The notes: generated by a model from the sequence alone, not told the origin. Positions 1 through 6,070 are shown, numbered from the stretch's first letter. The stretch: 6,137 bases of DNA from Candidatus Scatosoma pullistercoris (GCA_018714725.1 DVMZ01000166.1:1-6137); one strand, 5' to 3'. Made by a program: numbers and translations.

Positions 1-42
1 CCCGGCATTTCCTCTTTTATCCGTTTGTTTTTCTTTCGGAGC

Positions 43-89
43 AAAAAATCCTCCGCCGCGCGGATTTCCCGCGCGGCGGAGGATTTTTT
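43..89 (-). terminator. Bidirectional intrinsic terminator after gpsA
   Basis: A perfect inverted repeat has arms at 43-63 and 69-89 (21 bp each) around a 5-nt loop (ATTTC). The core is very GC-rich. The outer six pairs are A:T, so the transcript from either strand ends in six U residues after the hairpin. It begins 47 nt beyond the gpsA stop codon and is the natural end of the leftward operon. The symmetry means it could also stop a rightward transcript entering from before base 1, which suggests a convergent neighbour, though none is visible. Bases 1-42 hold nothing else I recognise. Confidence 0.93.
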
Positions 90-136
90 CACAATATGTT
101 TCCGTAAGTCAGGTTTCCCTACACAAAAACCGCCCT

Positions 137-1120
137 TCAGACGTAAAATTCCGATTTGGTGTCGCGTGCGAAAAGGCGCGCCAGCAATTTCAGACAGCGT
201 TCCCGGCAATCCTCTTCCGTCTCCCGGTAACAGAGATCGTAAACGGCTTCGGTGATCGGCAATTCCACGCCGTATTTCTCCCCCAGCGCCTTCATGGCCG
301 CAGCCGTGGGCACCCCTTCCGCCAGCTTTCCGAACTTTTCGCCCTTCACCAGCATCTCGCCGTATTTCCGGTTGTGGGAGTATTCGCTGAACAGCGTCGC
401 CTCGTAATCCCCGAGGTGCGCCAACCCGTATGCGGAAAGTTCATTGCCGCCCATGGCGCGGATCAGCCTTGCCACTTCCCGCGCGCCGCGCGCCATCAAA
501 GCGCCTTTCAGCGCGCCGTAGCCGCAGCCGTCCAGCACGCCCGCGACAATTCCGACGACGTTTTTCGCCGCCGCGCCGATTTCCGTTCCGATCAGATCGC
601 TGCCGTAATAAAAACGGATGAGATCGCTACGGAATCCGTCCGCCAGCCGCTTTTTCAATGTCTCCGAAGCCGAATCGATCACCATGCAGTTGGGGATCCC
701 CTGCGTGAACGCCTGAATATGCCCCGGCCCCACCCAGACGGCAACCCGTTCGGGGGCAATTCCGCTCTGCACCAGGATCTCGGACAGGCGGTTGCCCGTC
801 CCCACTTCGATCCCCTTCATACAGAGCACGAAATCCTTGTCCGAAACGTCAAACGCGAGAATTTTTTTCACGAACTCCCGCAAGCCCTGCGAAGAAATGG
901 AAACGACGATCGTTTCCGCACGGGTCACCGCTTCTTCGAGATCGCAGGTCAGAAGAATGCGCCTGTCCAGCTCCACATATTCGTTCCGGCCCGTCCTTTT
1001 CAGCACCTCATACGATTCTCCGCCGGCCGGTCCCCAGGAACAGACGTCGTATCCTCTGCCACACAGATACCAGGCGATAAACGAGCCCCAGCGCCCGCAA
1101 CCCAATACGGAAATTTTCAT
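137..1120 (-). CDS. gpsA: Divergent glycerol-3-phosphate dehydrogenase (GpsA-like)
   Basis: Predicted cytosolic NAD(P)-dependent dehydrogenase interconverting dihydroxyacetone phosphate and sn-glycerol-3-phosphate, the backbone for phospholipid synthesis. The 327-residue protein is near the usual GpsA length. Visible landmarks are the Rossmann motif GCGRWG at residues 7-12, MKG at 101-103 (first conserved Lys, K102), GPGH at 131-134, EIGAAAKN at 180-187 (catalytic Lys K186), HLGD at 235-238, SHNRKYG at 248-254 and EGVPTA at 268-273. Several sites depart from the family. GPS becomes GPG. The GDN stretch before the KAAL block is replaced and one residue is lost (YGALKGAL, 201-208). The Arg of S-R-N-R, which contacts substrate phosphate in characterised enzymes, is His249. 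The fold assignment is firm, while the exact substrate is less so. The ATG has a Shine-Dalgarno AGGGGAG at 1128-1134 with 7-nt spacing, and lies 21 nt after recR as the last gene of the operon. Confidence 0.88.
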   Translation of the reverse strand: MKISVLGCGRWGSFIAWYLCGRGYDVCSWGPAGGESYEVLKRTGRNEYVELDRRILLTCDLEEAVTRAETIVVSISSQGLREFVKKILAFDVSDKDFVLCMKGIEVGTGNRLSEILVQSGIAPERVAVWVGPGHIQAFTQGIPNCMVIDSASETLKKRLADGFRSDLIRFYYGSDLIGTEIGAAAKNVVGIVAGVLDGCGYGALKGALMARGAREVARLIRAMGGNELSAYGLAHLGDYEATLFSEYSHNRKYGEMLVKGEKFGKLAEGVPTAAAMKALGEKYGVELPITEAVYDLCYRETEEDCRERCLKLLARLFARDTKSEFYV

Positions 1121-1141
1121 GTCGTCGCTCCCCTGTCCCCG

Positions 1142-1735
1142 TCAAAGCGGGTTCCTTTCCACAAACGCCCGCGTGAGCGTCACATCGTCGGTGTATTCGA
1201 TTTCCGAGCCCACGGGAATCCCGTGCGCAAGCCGCGTGACTTTGACGCCCAGCGGTTTGATCAGACGAGCGAGATACATCGCCGTCGCGTCGCCGGATAC
1301 GTCCGGATTGGTAGCCACAATCACTTCTTTTACATCCCCCTCCCCGATGCGCGCCAGCAATTCCCGGATGCGGATGTCATTGGGGCCTACACCCTCCATG
1401 GGATCGATCACCCCGTGCAGGACATGATAGACTCCCTTGAATTCGTGCAATTTTTCAATCGCGGCGACGTCCCGGGGCTCCTTGACCACGCAAATGGTGC
1501 TCCCGTCCCGTTCCCGGCAGATGTCGCACACTTCGTTTTCGGTGAAATTCCCGCAGATTTTACAGTATCTGACCTTGCGTTTGACGTTGACGATGGCGTC
1601 GGAAAAAGCGCGCGCCTCCGCTTCACTCATGTCGACGATCCGATACGCATAGCGCATCGCCGTCTTTTTTCCCACCCCGGGCAGCTTGGAAAATTCGTTG
1701 ATCAGCCGCCCGATCGGCTCGATAAAGATATCCAT
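1142..1735 (-). CDS. recR: Recombination mediator protein RecR
   Basis: RecR works with RecO (and RecF) to load RecA on single-stranded DNA gaps during recombinational repair, and forms a ring clamp in studied species. The 197-residue product has the normal length. It shows a helix-hairpin-helix (KLPGVGKKTAMRYA, about 17-30), a four-cysteine zinc finger (C58, C61, C70, C73), a Toprim domain from about 81 to 175 including ATNPDVSGDATAMYLARL (141-158), and the conserved tail HGIPVGSEIEYTDDVTL (171-187). In the first Toprim strand, CVVKEP carries Lys85 where E. coli RecR has Glu. The start ATG lies 3 nt after the ybaB stop. The best Shine-Dalgarno, CGGAGG at 1749-1754, is inside the end of ybaB with a rather long 13-nt spacing, so translational coupling to ybaB is likely. 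The dnaX-ybaB-recR order is a classic conserved block. Confidence 0.98.
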   Translation of the reverse strand: MDIFIEPIGRLINEFSKLPGVGKKTAMRYAYRIVDMSEAEARAFSDAIVNVKRKVRYCKICGNFTENEVCDICRERDGSTICVVKEPRDVAAIEKLHEFKGVYHVLHGVIDPMEGVGPNDIRIRELLARIGEGDVKEVIVATNPDVSGDATAMYLARLIKPLGVKVTRLAHGIPVGSEIEYTDDVTLTRAFVERNPL

Positions 1736-1738
1736 GGA

Positions 1739-2071
1739 TCAGATCATGCCTCCGAGCGAACCCATATTGCCGTACTTGCCCATCTTCTCTTCATACACTT
1801 TGTCGGCCTTGGAATATCCGTCGTTGATCGCCGCCATGATCAGGTCTTCCAGCATTTCCACGTCGGTGGGATCCACGACGCTCTCGTCCAGCTCGATCCC
1901 GTTGATGATCTTCTTCGCGTTCATGTACACCACGACCGCTTCGCCCGCCGACGTGCCGACGATCTCCCAATCGTCGAGAAGCTCCGCCGTCTTTTCCATT
2001 TCTTCCTGCATCTTCTGCGCCTGACGCATCAGATTCTGCATATTTCCGTTTCCGCCTTTGAATCCTGCCAT
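1739..2071 (-). CDS. ybaB: YbaB/EbfC family nucleoid-associated protein
   Basis: Small DNA-binding protein of the YbaB/EbfC family, usually a dimer shaped like tweezers and encoded between dnaX and recR, as here. Its precise role is still poorly defined in the family. The 110-residue product has a Gly-rich N-terminus (1-10), a helical segment rich in Met, Gln and Glu (11-35), and the conserved core SAGEAVVVYMNAKKIINGIEL (41-61). The signature PTDVEMLEDLIMAAINDGYSKA spans 68-89, and the tail is Gly- and Met-rich. The ATG at 2071 is preceded by a strong Shine-Dalgarno GGAGG (2081-2085, 9-nt spacing). It follows dnaX after 117 nt and is nearly contiguous with recR (3 nt), so these two are almost certainly co-translated. 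Confidence 0.97.
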   Translation of the reverse strand: MAGFKGGNGNMQNLMRQAQKMQEEMEKTAELLDDWEIVGTSAGEAVVVYMNAKKIINGIELDESVVDPTDVEMLEDLIMAAINDGYSKADKVYEEKMGKYGNMGSLGGMI

Positions 2072-2118
2072 GATTCCCTTCCTCCGTATTGATTGACAAT
2101 TTTTAACCGATGATTTTC

Positions 2119-2190
2119 GCCCTTACGGGCCCTTTTATGCCGAGCGGCCGTTTATTGCCGCCAACTGCTCCCCCGGGCGCACAACCGCTC
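2119..2190 (-). other. Structured dnaX-ybaB intergenic RNA
   Basis: The 117-nt gap between dnaX and ybaB is the only sizeable non-coding stretch inside the operon. On the transcript a compact hairpin GCCC-GUAA-GGGC (2119-2130) has a GNRA-type tetraloop. A longer-range pair GAGCGG/CCGCUC joins 2185-2190 (overlapping the dnaX stop) with 2142-2147 and can enclose an inner CGCC/GGCG hairpin. There is no U tract on the minus strand, so it is not an intrinsic terminator. I saw no SRP RNA signature, which would not be surprising next to dnaX, and no convincing promoter for ybaB. A processing site or mRNA stabiliser is possible. Confidence 0.3.
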
Positions 2191-4141
2191 ATTTGACGTC
2201 TATTTTCACGCCGGGAAATTTCTCTTTCAGTTCGCTGAGGCTCTTGTTGAAATCGTCCTTTTCTTTGCCACGAAGCCGGATTTCAAAATCGCCGAGCCCG
2301 ATTGCCGACAGCGCCCCCTCTACCAGCGCCCGGTGCTCCGGCCTGGTCAGAGAAGCGTAAATGGTCTCGCTCTCGGTGTACAGGACGAATTTCTCTCCCT
2401 CGTATACGCAGTCGAGGTCCATGCACAAGGTGAACAGCACGCCGTTCTTTGCCGTCTTGCGGAGCGCCCGGAGAAAACTGCCGAACGTGGCCCGGGCGTC
2501 TCCCTGCACCGCGCTGGCGCGCACCGCGGGTTTCAAAGGGGCCGCCCCCGCGCCCTGCGCGGCGCTTTCCGTTCCGCTTCCGCCGGCATTTCCGGCTGTA
2601 CCGACCCCGCCGTTTCCGCCGACCGGTCTCTCCGCACGGATTTCCGCGCCGACGGCGCTCTTTTTCCTGCCGGATGCCACAGCCTGCGGCCTTTCCGGTC
2701 CCGTGAAAGCGGCGCCCTTTTCCTCGCCAGCCTCCGCACGGGCGGGCTCGGGCAGAAACCCGGGATCAAAATAGACGTTGCCGCCCGTCACCGCCTCATC
2801 GGGCGGAGGCGTTTCGTCAAAAGGCGGCGCCTCGTCGTCCGAAGCGAAAAACTCCGGTTCCTCTCTTTCCGTCCGCCCGGATAAGGGGCGGGAAAGCGCG
2901 GACTTTTTCTCTGCCGCGGGTTCCTTTTCCGACCCGTCCGAAAGCGGAACGCGACCGGCCGCCGCGGCCGGAGACTGCGGGCGAAGAGGCGTTTCGTCAA
3001 GGCGCTTTTCCAGTTCGGAAACGCGCGCGATCAGCGTTTCGATGTCGTAATCCGCAGCGGGCATTCCCGCCTTCATCACCGCCGTTTCAAACACGATGCG
3101 CGGAGACGCGGAATAGCGGAGCGCGTTTTCGGTATCCGCGAAAATTTCCGTCGCGCGAAGCAGGCGATGTCCGTCCGTCTTCTGCGCGATCGCAGACACC
3201 GCCCCGAACATATCGGCCGGCAGCGCCAGTATTTTCTCCGCATCCCGGCACATTTTCGCCACCGAGCAGGCATTGAGGAAATTCAGCACGTCTTTGAGCA
3301 ACATCCCCACGCTCTTCCCGCCCGACAGAATTTCTTCGGTCAGGGAAAAAGCGGTTCCGGCTTCCCCTGCGAGCATGGCCGCGCAAAGTTCGCCCGTCTC
3401 CCGGAATCCCGCGCCGCCCAGTACGGAGACAACGTCTTCGTAAGTGAGCTTTCCCGCGCTGTAAGAAACGCAGGTATCCGCCAGCGAAAGCATGTCCCGC
3501 ACACTTCCCGCGCCCGCGCGCGCAATCGCGGCAACCGCTTCTTCCTCATAAGTCTTGCCGATCTCTTTAAGAATGGCTTTTAAGCGCGCTTCAAGATCCG
3601 CCTGCGGAATGAGCTTAAAATCGAAACGCATACACCTCGACAGAATGGTGGCGGGGATCTTCTGCACTTCGGTGGTGGCGAGGATGAACACGGCGTGCGC
3701 GGGCGGCTCTTCCAGCGTTTTCAACAGCGCGTTGAATGCGCCCGTGGACAGCATGTGCACTTCGTCCACGATGTACACTTTGTATTTCCCCGCGACGGGC
3801 GGGTACTGCACTTTTTCCCTCAGGTCGCGCATTTCGTCCACGCCGTTGTTGGACGCGGCGTCGATTTCGACGATGTCCAGGTTGGAAGGATCGGCCAAAG
3901 CGCGACAGACGGCGCATTTCCCGCACGGGGAACCGTTCACGGGATGCTCGCAGTTGATGGCGGCGGCAAAAATTTTGGCGACGCTCGTCTTGCCCGTCCC
4001 GCGCGGCCCGCAAAAGAGATAGGCGTGCCCGACCCGGCCCGTCTCCGTCTGATTTTTCAGCACGGTGACCACATGTTCCTGTCTCACCACATCGTCCAGC
4101 GTAACGGGACGAAATCTCCTGTATAAAGCCAGATATGCCAT
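2189..4141 (-). CDS. dnaX: DNA polymerase III subunit gamma/tau (DnaX)
   Basis: ATPase subunit of the replicative clamp loader, which opens and loads the beta clamp and, as tau, couples the loader to the polymerase and helicase. The 650-residue product shows the AAA+ landmarks Walker A GPRGTGKT (45-52), a zinc module (C64, C73, C76, C79), Walker B VYIVDEVH (122-129), sensor 1 ILATTE (153-158), the SRC arginine-finger motif (168-170) and sensor 2 GSVRDMLS (212-219). The collar domain runs to about 360. A long, probably disordered linker (about 383-545) is Pro/Glu/Asp-rich first and Gly/Ala-rich later. A C-terminal tau-type domain occupies about 546-650. The ATG has a GGAGA Shine-Dalgarno about 6-7 nt upstream. 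Slippage-like signals lie at codons 412-413 (see separate entry). It lies 45 nt after sigH and before ybaB. Confidence 0.97.
   Translation of the reverse strand: MAYLALYRRFRPVTLDDVVRQEHVVTVLKNQTETGRVGHAYLFCGPRGTGKTSVAKIFAAAINCEHPVNGSPCGKCAVCRALADPSNLDIVEIDAASNNGVDEMRDLREKVQYPPVAGKYKVYIVDEVHMLSTGAFNALLKTLEEPPAHAVFILATTEVQKIPATILSRCMRFDFKLIPQADLEARLKAILKEIGKTYEEEAVAAIARAGAGSVRDMLSLADTCVSYSAGKLTYEDVVSVLGGAGFRETGELCAAMLAGEAGTAFSLTEEILSGGKSVGMLLKDVLNFLNACSVAKMCRDAEKILALPADMFGAVSAIAQKTDGHRLLRATEIFADTENALRYSASPRIVFETAVMKAGMPAADYDIETLIARVSELEKRLDETPLRPQSPAAAAGRVPLSDGSEKEPAAEKKSALSRPLSGRTEREEPEFFASDDEAPPFDETPPPDEAVTGGNVYFDPGFLPEPARAEAGEEKGAAFTGPERPQAVASGRKKSAVGAEIRAERPVGGNGGVGTAGNAGGSGTESAAQGAGAAPLKPAVRASAVQGDARATFGSFLRALRKTAKNGVLFTLCMDLDCVYEGEKFVLYTESETIYASLTRPEHRALVEGALSAIGLGDFEIRLRGKEKDDFNKSLSELKEKFPGVKIDVK
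2865..2926 (-). promoter_or_regulatory. Possible -1 frameshift signal in dnaX
   Basis: Codons 411-413 read GAG AAA AAG (A tract 2904-2908). Upstream, AAGGA (2922-2926) lies 13 nt before the A tract. Downstream, after a 6-nt spacer, CUUUCC-CGCCC (2886-2896) pairs with GGGCG (2874-2878) and GGAAAG (2865-2870). This makes an 11-bp stem with a 7-nt loop and a 3-nt bulge (2871-2873). This is the same arrangement as the E. coli dnaX gamma frameshift site, but the heptamer is G_AAA_AAG rather than A_AAA_AAG. A -1 shift would read 28 further codons and stop at 2817-2819, giving 441 residues. The geometry is read from the sequence; function is inferred. Confidence 0.3.
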
Positions 4142-4186
4142 TTCCTTTCTCCGTTCTCTTTTCTGCCGGCGAAAAGCGCCGTCCTT

Positions 4187-4777
4187 TCAGCGTTTCAGCA
4201 GTTTCTGCAATTTTTTCTTGCTGCGCTGAATGGCGTTGTCCACGCTCTTCTCTTCCTTGCCCGTCGCTTCGCAGATTTCCGCGCAACTCAGTCCGTCCAT
4301 ATACATCACGGTCACGCGGAATTCAAAATCGGACAGTTCCTTGCTCATTTTCTGTAAAAATTCCCGTCTGTCCTCGCCGCGGATCACTTCGTCCTCCGGA
4401 CTGGACACGGGCATTTCCCACTCCGACTGAAAGAGGGAAACGTAATTGTTGAGCGGCACGTTCTTTTTCCTCGCGGACGCTTTCACCGCGTCGATGATCC
4501 GCCGCGAAACACAGAGATAGGCGAAGTTCTTGAAGCTCATGCCCCCTTCCCGGTCGACGCGGTATTCGCTCACCGCCCGATACAGGCCGATCATGCCTTC
4601 CTGAATCAGGTCCTCCGTCTCCCCGCCGACGAGAAAGAATCCCCGCGCGCGGCCGCGGACCAGCCCCGCATACCTTGAAAGCAGCTCCTCCGTCGCCTGT
4701 TTGTCTCCGGCCTGCGCCCGCTCCACCAGCGATTCGTCGGTCTGTCTGGGGACGAGGCGTTCCTGCTTCGCCTTCAT
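4187..4777 (-). CDS. sigH: RNA polymerase sigma factor SigH (Spo0H-like)
   Basis: Alternative sigma-70 family factor of the SigH/Spo0H group, which directs RNA polymerase to transition-state and early sporulation promoters in Bacillota. The 196-residue protein is slightly shorter than B. subtilis SigH. It matches it along region 2: RARGFFLVGGETEDLIQEGMIGLYRAV (43-69) and SFKNFAYLCVSRRIIDAVKA (81-100), followed by RKKNVPLNNYVSL (103-115). Region 4 carries a helix-turn-helix at about 160-192 (DGLSCAEICEATGKEEKSVDNAIQRSKKKL). The start overlaps the rlmB stop by 4 nt (ATGA). A Shine-Dalgarno AGGAG at 4790-4794 is 12 nt away, so coupling to rlmB is likely. In B. subtilis rae1/yacP separates these genes and ribosomal genes follow sigH; here dnaX follows. 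Whether this organism sporulates cannot be judged from the window. Confidence 0.93.
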   Translation of the reverse strand: MKAKQERLVPRQTDESLVERAQAGDKQATEELLSRYAGLVRGRARGFFLVGGETEDLIQEGMIGLYRAVSEYRVDREGGMSFKNFAYLCVSRRIIDAVKASARKKNVPLNNYVSLFQSEWEMPVSSPEDEVIRGEDRREFLQKMSKELSDFEFRVTVMYMDGLSCAEICEATGKEEKSVDNAIQRSKKKLQKLLKR

Positions 4778-5496
4778 GATTGCCGCCGTCTCCTGGCCGC
4801 TTCATACACGGCGATCCCGAGCGCCACCGAAGCGTTCAGCGAATTGACCTTCCCGTACAGGGGAATGGAAAGCACTTTGTCGCATTTTTCTTTCGTCAGC
4901 CGCCTTACGCCCGAATCCTCTCCGCCGACCACCAACGCCACATTGCCGGAAAAATCTTCGGCATACAGGTCTTCGCCGCCCGCTTCCAGCGCGTACACCC
5001 AGTACCCGTTCTTTTTCAGAGTCTCCACCGCCGCGCCCAGATTGGTGACCCGCGCCACTTTGATATGCTCCGCCGCGCCGGCGGAAATGCGGATGACGCT
5101 CTCGGTCACCGACGCGCTGCCCGACTTGGGAATGACCACGCCGTCCGCGCCCGCGCATTCCGCCACGCGCAGAATACTGCCGAGATTGTGCACGTCCTCA
5201 ATGCCGTCGCAAAGCACCACGAAGCCGCCCTTTTCGCTCCTTTTGTCCGCAATGATGTCCTCCAGATCGAAATATTCGTATTCGGTCGTGAAGGCGATCA
5301 CGCCCTGATGACGGCGGCTTTCGCTCTCCTTGTCCAGCACGGCGCGCTCGACAAACTGGACGCGGATTCCCCGTTTCCTCGCTTCCGCGAAAATGACGGA
5401 AAGAGAGCCCTGCGCTCCCTTTTCCATGAGAATTTTATCGATGTTTTTGTCCGTTTTCAGCAATTCCGCAACGGCGTTTCTTCCTTCTGTTTTCAT
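4774..5496 (-). CDS. rlmB: 23S rRNA 2'-O-methyltransferase, RlmB/TrmH (SpoU) family
   Basis: SpoU-class (SPOUT knot) methyltransferase that uses S-adenosylmethionine to methylate a ribose 2'-OH. RlmB itself modifies a guanosine of the 23S peptidyl-transferase region. The 240-residue protein has the N-terminal substrate-binding domain, beginning with the typical EGRNAVAELL (4-13). The catalytic domain follows, with motif 1 DGIEDVHNLGSILRVAECAG (97-116; N104 and R110 conserved), ISAGAAEHI (137-145), motif 2 VVGGEDSGVRRL (189-200) and motif 3 SIPLYGKVNSLNASVALGIAVYE (210-232), which forms part of the cofactor knot. The exact target nucleotide cannot be read from sequence, as paralogues share these motifs. 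The ATG lies 4 nt after the mrnC stop with only a weak Shine-Dalgarno (GGGTAG), so it probably relies on coupling. Its stop overlaps the sigH start. Confidence 0.94.
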   Translation of the reverse strand: MKTEGRNAVAELLKTDKNIDKILMEKGAQGSLSVIFAEARKRGIRVQFVERAVLDKESESRRHQGVIAFTTEYEYFDLEDIIADKRSEKGGFVVLCDGIEDVHNLGSILRVAECAGADGVVIPKSGSASVTESVIRISAGAAEHIKVARVTNLGAAVETLKKNGYWVYALEAGGEDLYAEDFSGNVALVVGGEDSGVRRLTKEKCDKVLSIPLYGKVNSLNASVALGIAVYEAARRRRQS

Positions 5497-5500
5497 GGAT

Positions 5501-5944
5501 TTATCTACCCGGTTTATACCCTTCGCACACAGCGTCTATTTTATACGAATCCTCTCCGTCCAGCGCAAGCAGCTCGCCGATGCGCCCGTAACTGCCCGTG
5601 AGGTACAGAAACCCCAGCACCGCTTCAAAGCCCGTGGAACGGTTGTAATCGGACACGGAAGCATTCTTGCTCTTGGTCGCTTTTTTCGCATTGCGGCCGC
5701 GCCGGAAAATTTCCGCTTCCTCTTCGGTGAAACAGGGCAGAAGCCGTTCGAGAAACTCGCTTTGCCCGTGCGCCGACACCACCCGCGCCGCCGCGCGCTG
5801 AAAATCCGAGGCCCTTCCTCCGCCCGAGCGCACCAGCCGTTCCCGGACATACAGGGAATACGCCGCATCCCCCACAAAGGCCAGAACGACGGGGCTCAAC
5901 AATTTCGCCTTTTCTCTTGAAAGGACTTCTTCCGATCCGAACAC
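5501..5944 (-). CDS. mrnC: Mini-ribonuclease III (MrnC)
   Basis: Double-strand-specific endoribonuclease consisting only of an RNase III catalytic domain, without a dsRNA-binding domain. In B. subtilis it matures 23S rRNA ends. From the GTG at 5942-5944 the product is 147 residues, the usual size. The conserved core LSPVVLAFVGDAAYSLYVRERL (16-37) carries catalytic Asp26, matching Asp23 of B. subtilis. RVVSAHGQSEFL (54-65), FRRGRNAKKATKSKNASVSDY (80-100) and STGFEAVLGFLYLTG (103-117, catalytic Glu107) follow. I chose this start for its GGAGG Shine-Dalgarno (5950-5954, 5-nt spacing) and family alignment. An upstream in-frame GTG at 6037 would add 31 Pro/Arg-rich residues without recognisable homology, and cannot be excluded. 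First gene of the operon, 4 nt before rlmB. Confidence 0.93.
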   Translation of the reverse strand: MFGSEEVLSREKAKLLSPVVLAFVGDAAYSLYVRERLVRSGGGRASDFQRAAARVVSAHGQSEFLERLLPCFTEEEAEIFRRGRNAKKATKSKNASVSDYNRSTGFEAVLGFLYLTGSYGRIGELLALDGEDSYKIDAVCEGYKPGR

Positions 5945-5949
5945 GCTTT

Positions 5950-5954
5950 CCTCC
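5950..5954 (-). promoter_or_regulatory. Ribosome binding site deciding the mrnC start
   Basis: GGAGG followed by AAAGC and then GTG (5942-5944) is the best ribosome binding site in the 5' part of mrnC. The competing upstream GTG at 6037 has only AGGGA at close spacing. That AGGGA overlaps a GGGAA/UUCCC hairpin (6041-6045 with 6027-6031) that puts the GTG in its loop. Confidence 0.6.
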
Positions 5955-5957
5955 GCT

Positions 5958-6045
5958 GCCCGTACAGGGCGACCGACGGGACAGCCGCTCTCTCCGGCGC
6001 TCCGCCGCGGCACGGCCGGAAACGCCGGGAAACGCACCCGTTCCC
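5958..6045 (-). other. Structured 5' leader of mrnC (if the internal GTG is used)
   Basis: Between the promoter and the preferred mrnC start the transcript can form three consecutive hairpins. The first is GGGAA/UUCCC (6041-6045 with 6027-6031). The second is CCGGCG/CGCCGG (6023-6028 with 5994-5999), with an inner GCCG/CGGC stem. The third is GCCC/GGGC (5967-5970 with 5958-5961), lying just before the Shine-Dalgarno. In the third, CCCGU upstream can compete for ACGGG. Such GC-rich sequence folds easily, so this is suggestive only. It could be a regulatory leader or simply coding sequence of a longer MrnC. Confidence 0.3.
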
Positions 6046-6070
6046 TGCCCGGCCCGCCGATTTTGCCCTT

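Noticed and set aside
374..2092. 572-codon open frame on the plus strand
   Set aside because: It lies antisense to gpsA, recR and ybaB and runs across their junctions. Its translation is rich in His, Arg and Pro with no recognisable motif. It is a by-product of GC-rich codon use on the other strand.
2093..2098. Plus-strand TTGACA as a -35 element
   Set aside because: No -10 element lies at the right distance and there is no plus-strand gene to serve.
2119..2137. Plus-strand hairpin GCCCTTACGGGC followed by CCTTTT as a terminator
   Set aside because: The stem is only 4 bp, the T run is short and interrupted, and no plus-strand transcript is expected here.
2072..2188. SRP (4.5S) RNA gene near dnaX
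   Set aside because: The conserved GGUCAGG...GGAAGGAAGCAGCC apical region was looked for and is absent.
2644..2680. Second AAAAAG run in dnaX (codons 493-494) as a frameshift site
   Set aside because: The following GCGCC/GGCGC hairpin starts only 1 nt after the run, too close for a stimulator, and the heptamer again begins with G.
2955..2971. Perfect 7-bp inverted repeat CCGGCCG/CGGCCGG in the dnaX linker
   Set aside because: No slippery sequence precedes it and no U tract follows it. It is explained by a run of Ala codons in a GC-rich gene.
4167..4181. Hairpin CGGCG/CGCCG between sigH and dnaX as a terminator
   Set aside because: The 5-bp stem is not followed by a U run on the minus strand, so it would not stop transcription into dnaX.
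4780..5601. 273-codon open frame on the plus strand
   Set aside because: It is antisense to rlmB and the end of mrnC, with no family motif, and rlmB is unmistakable on the minus strand.
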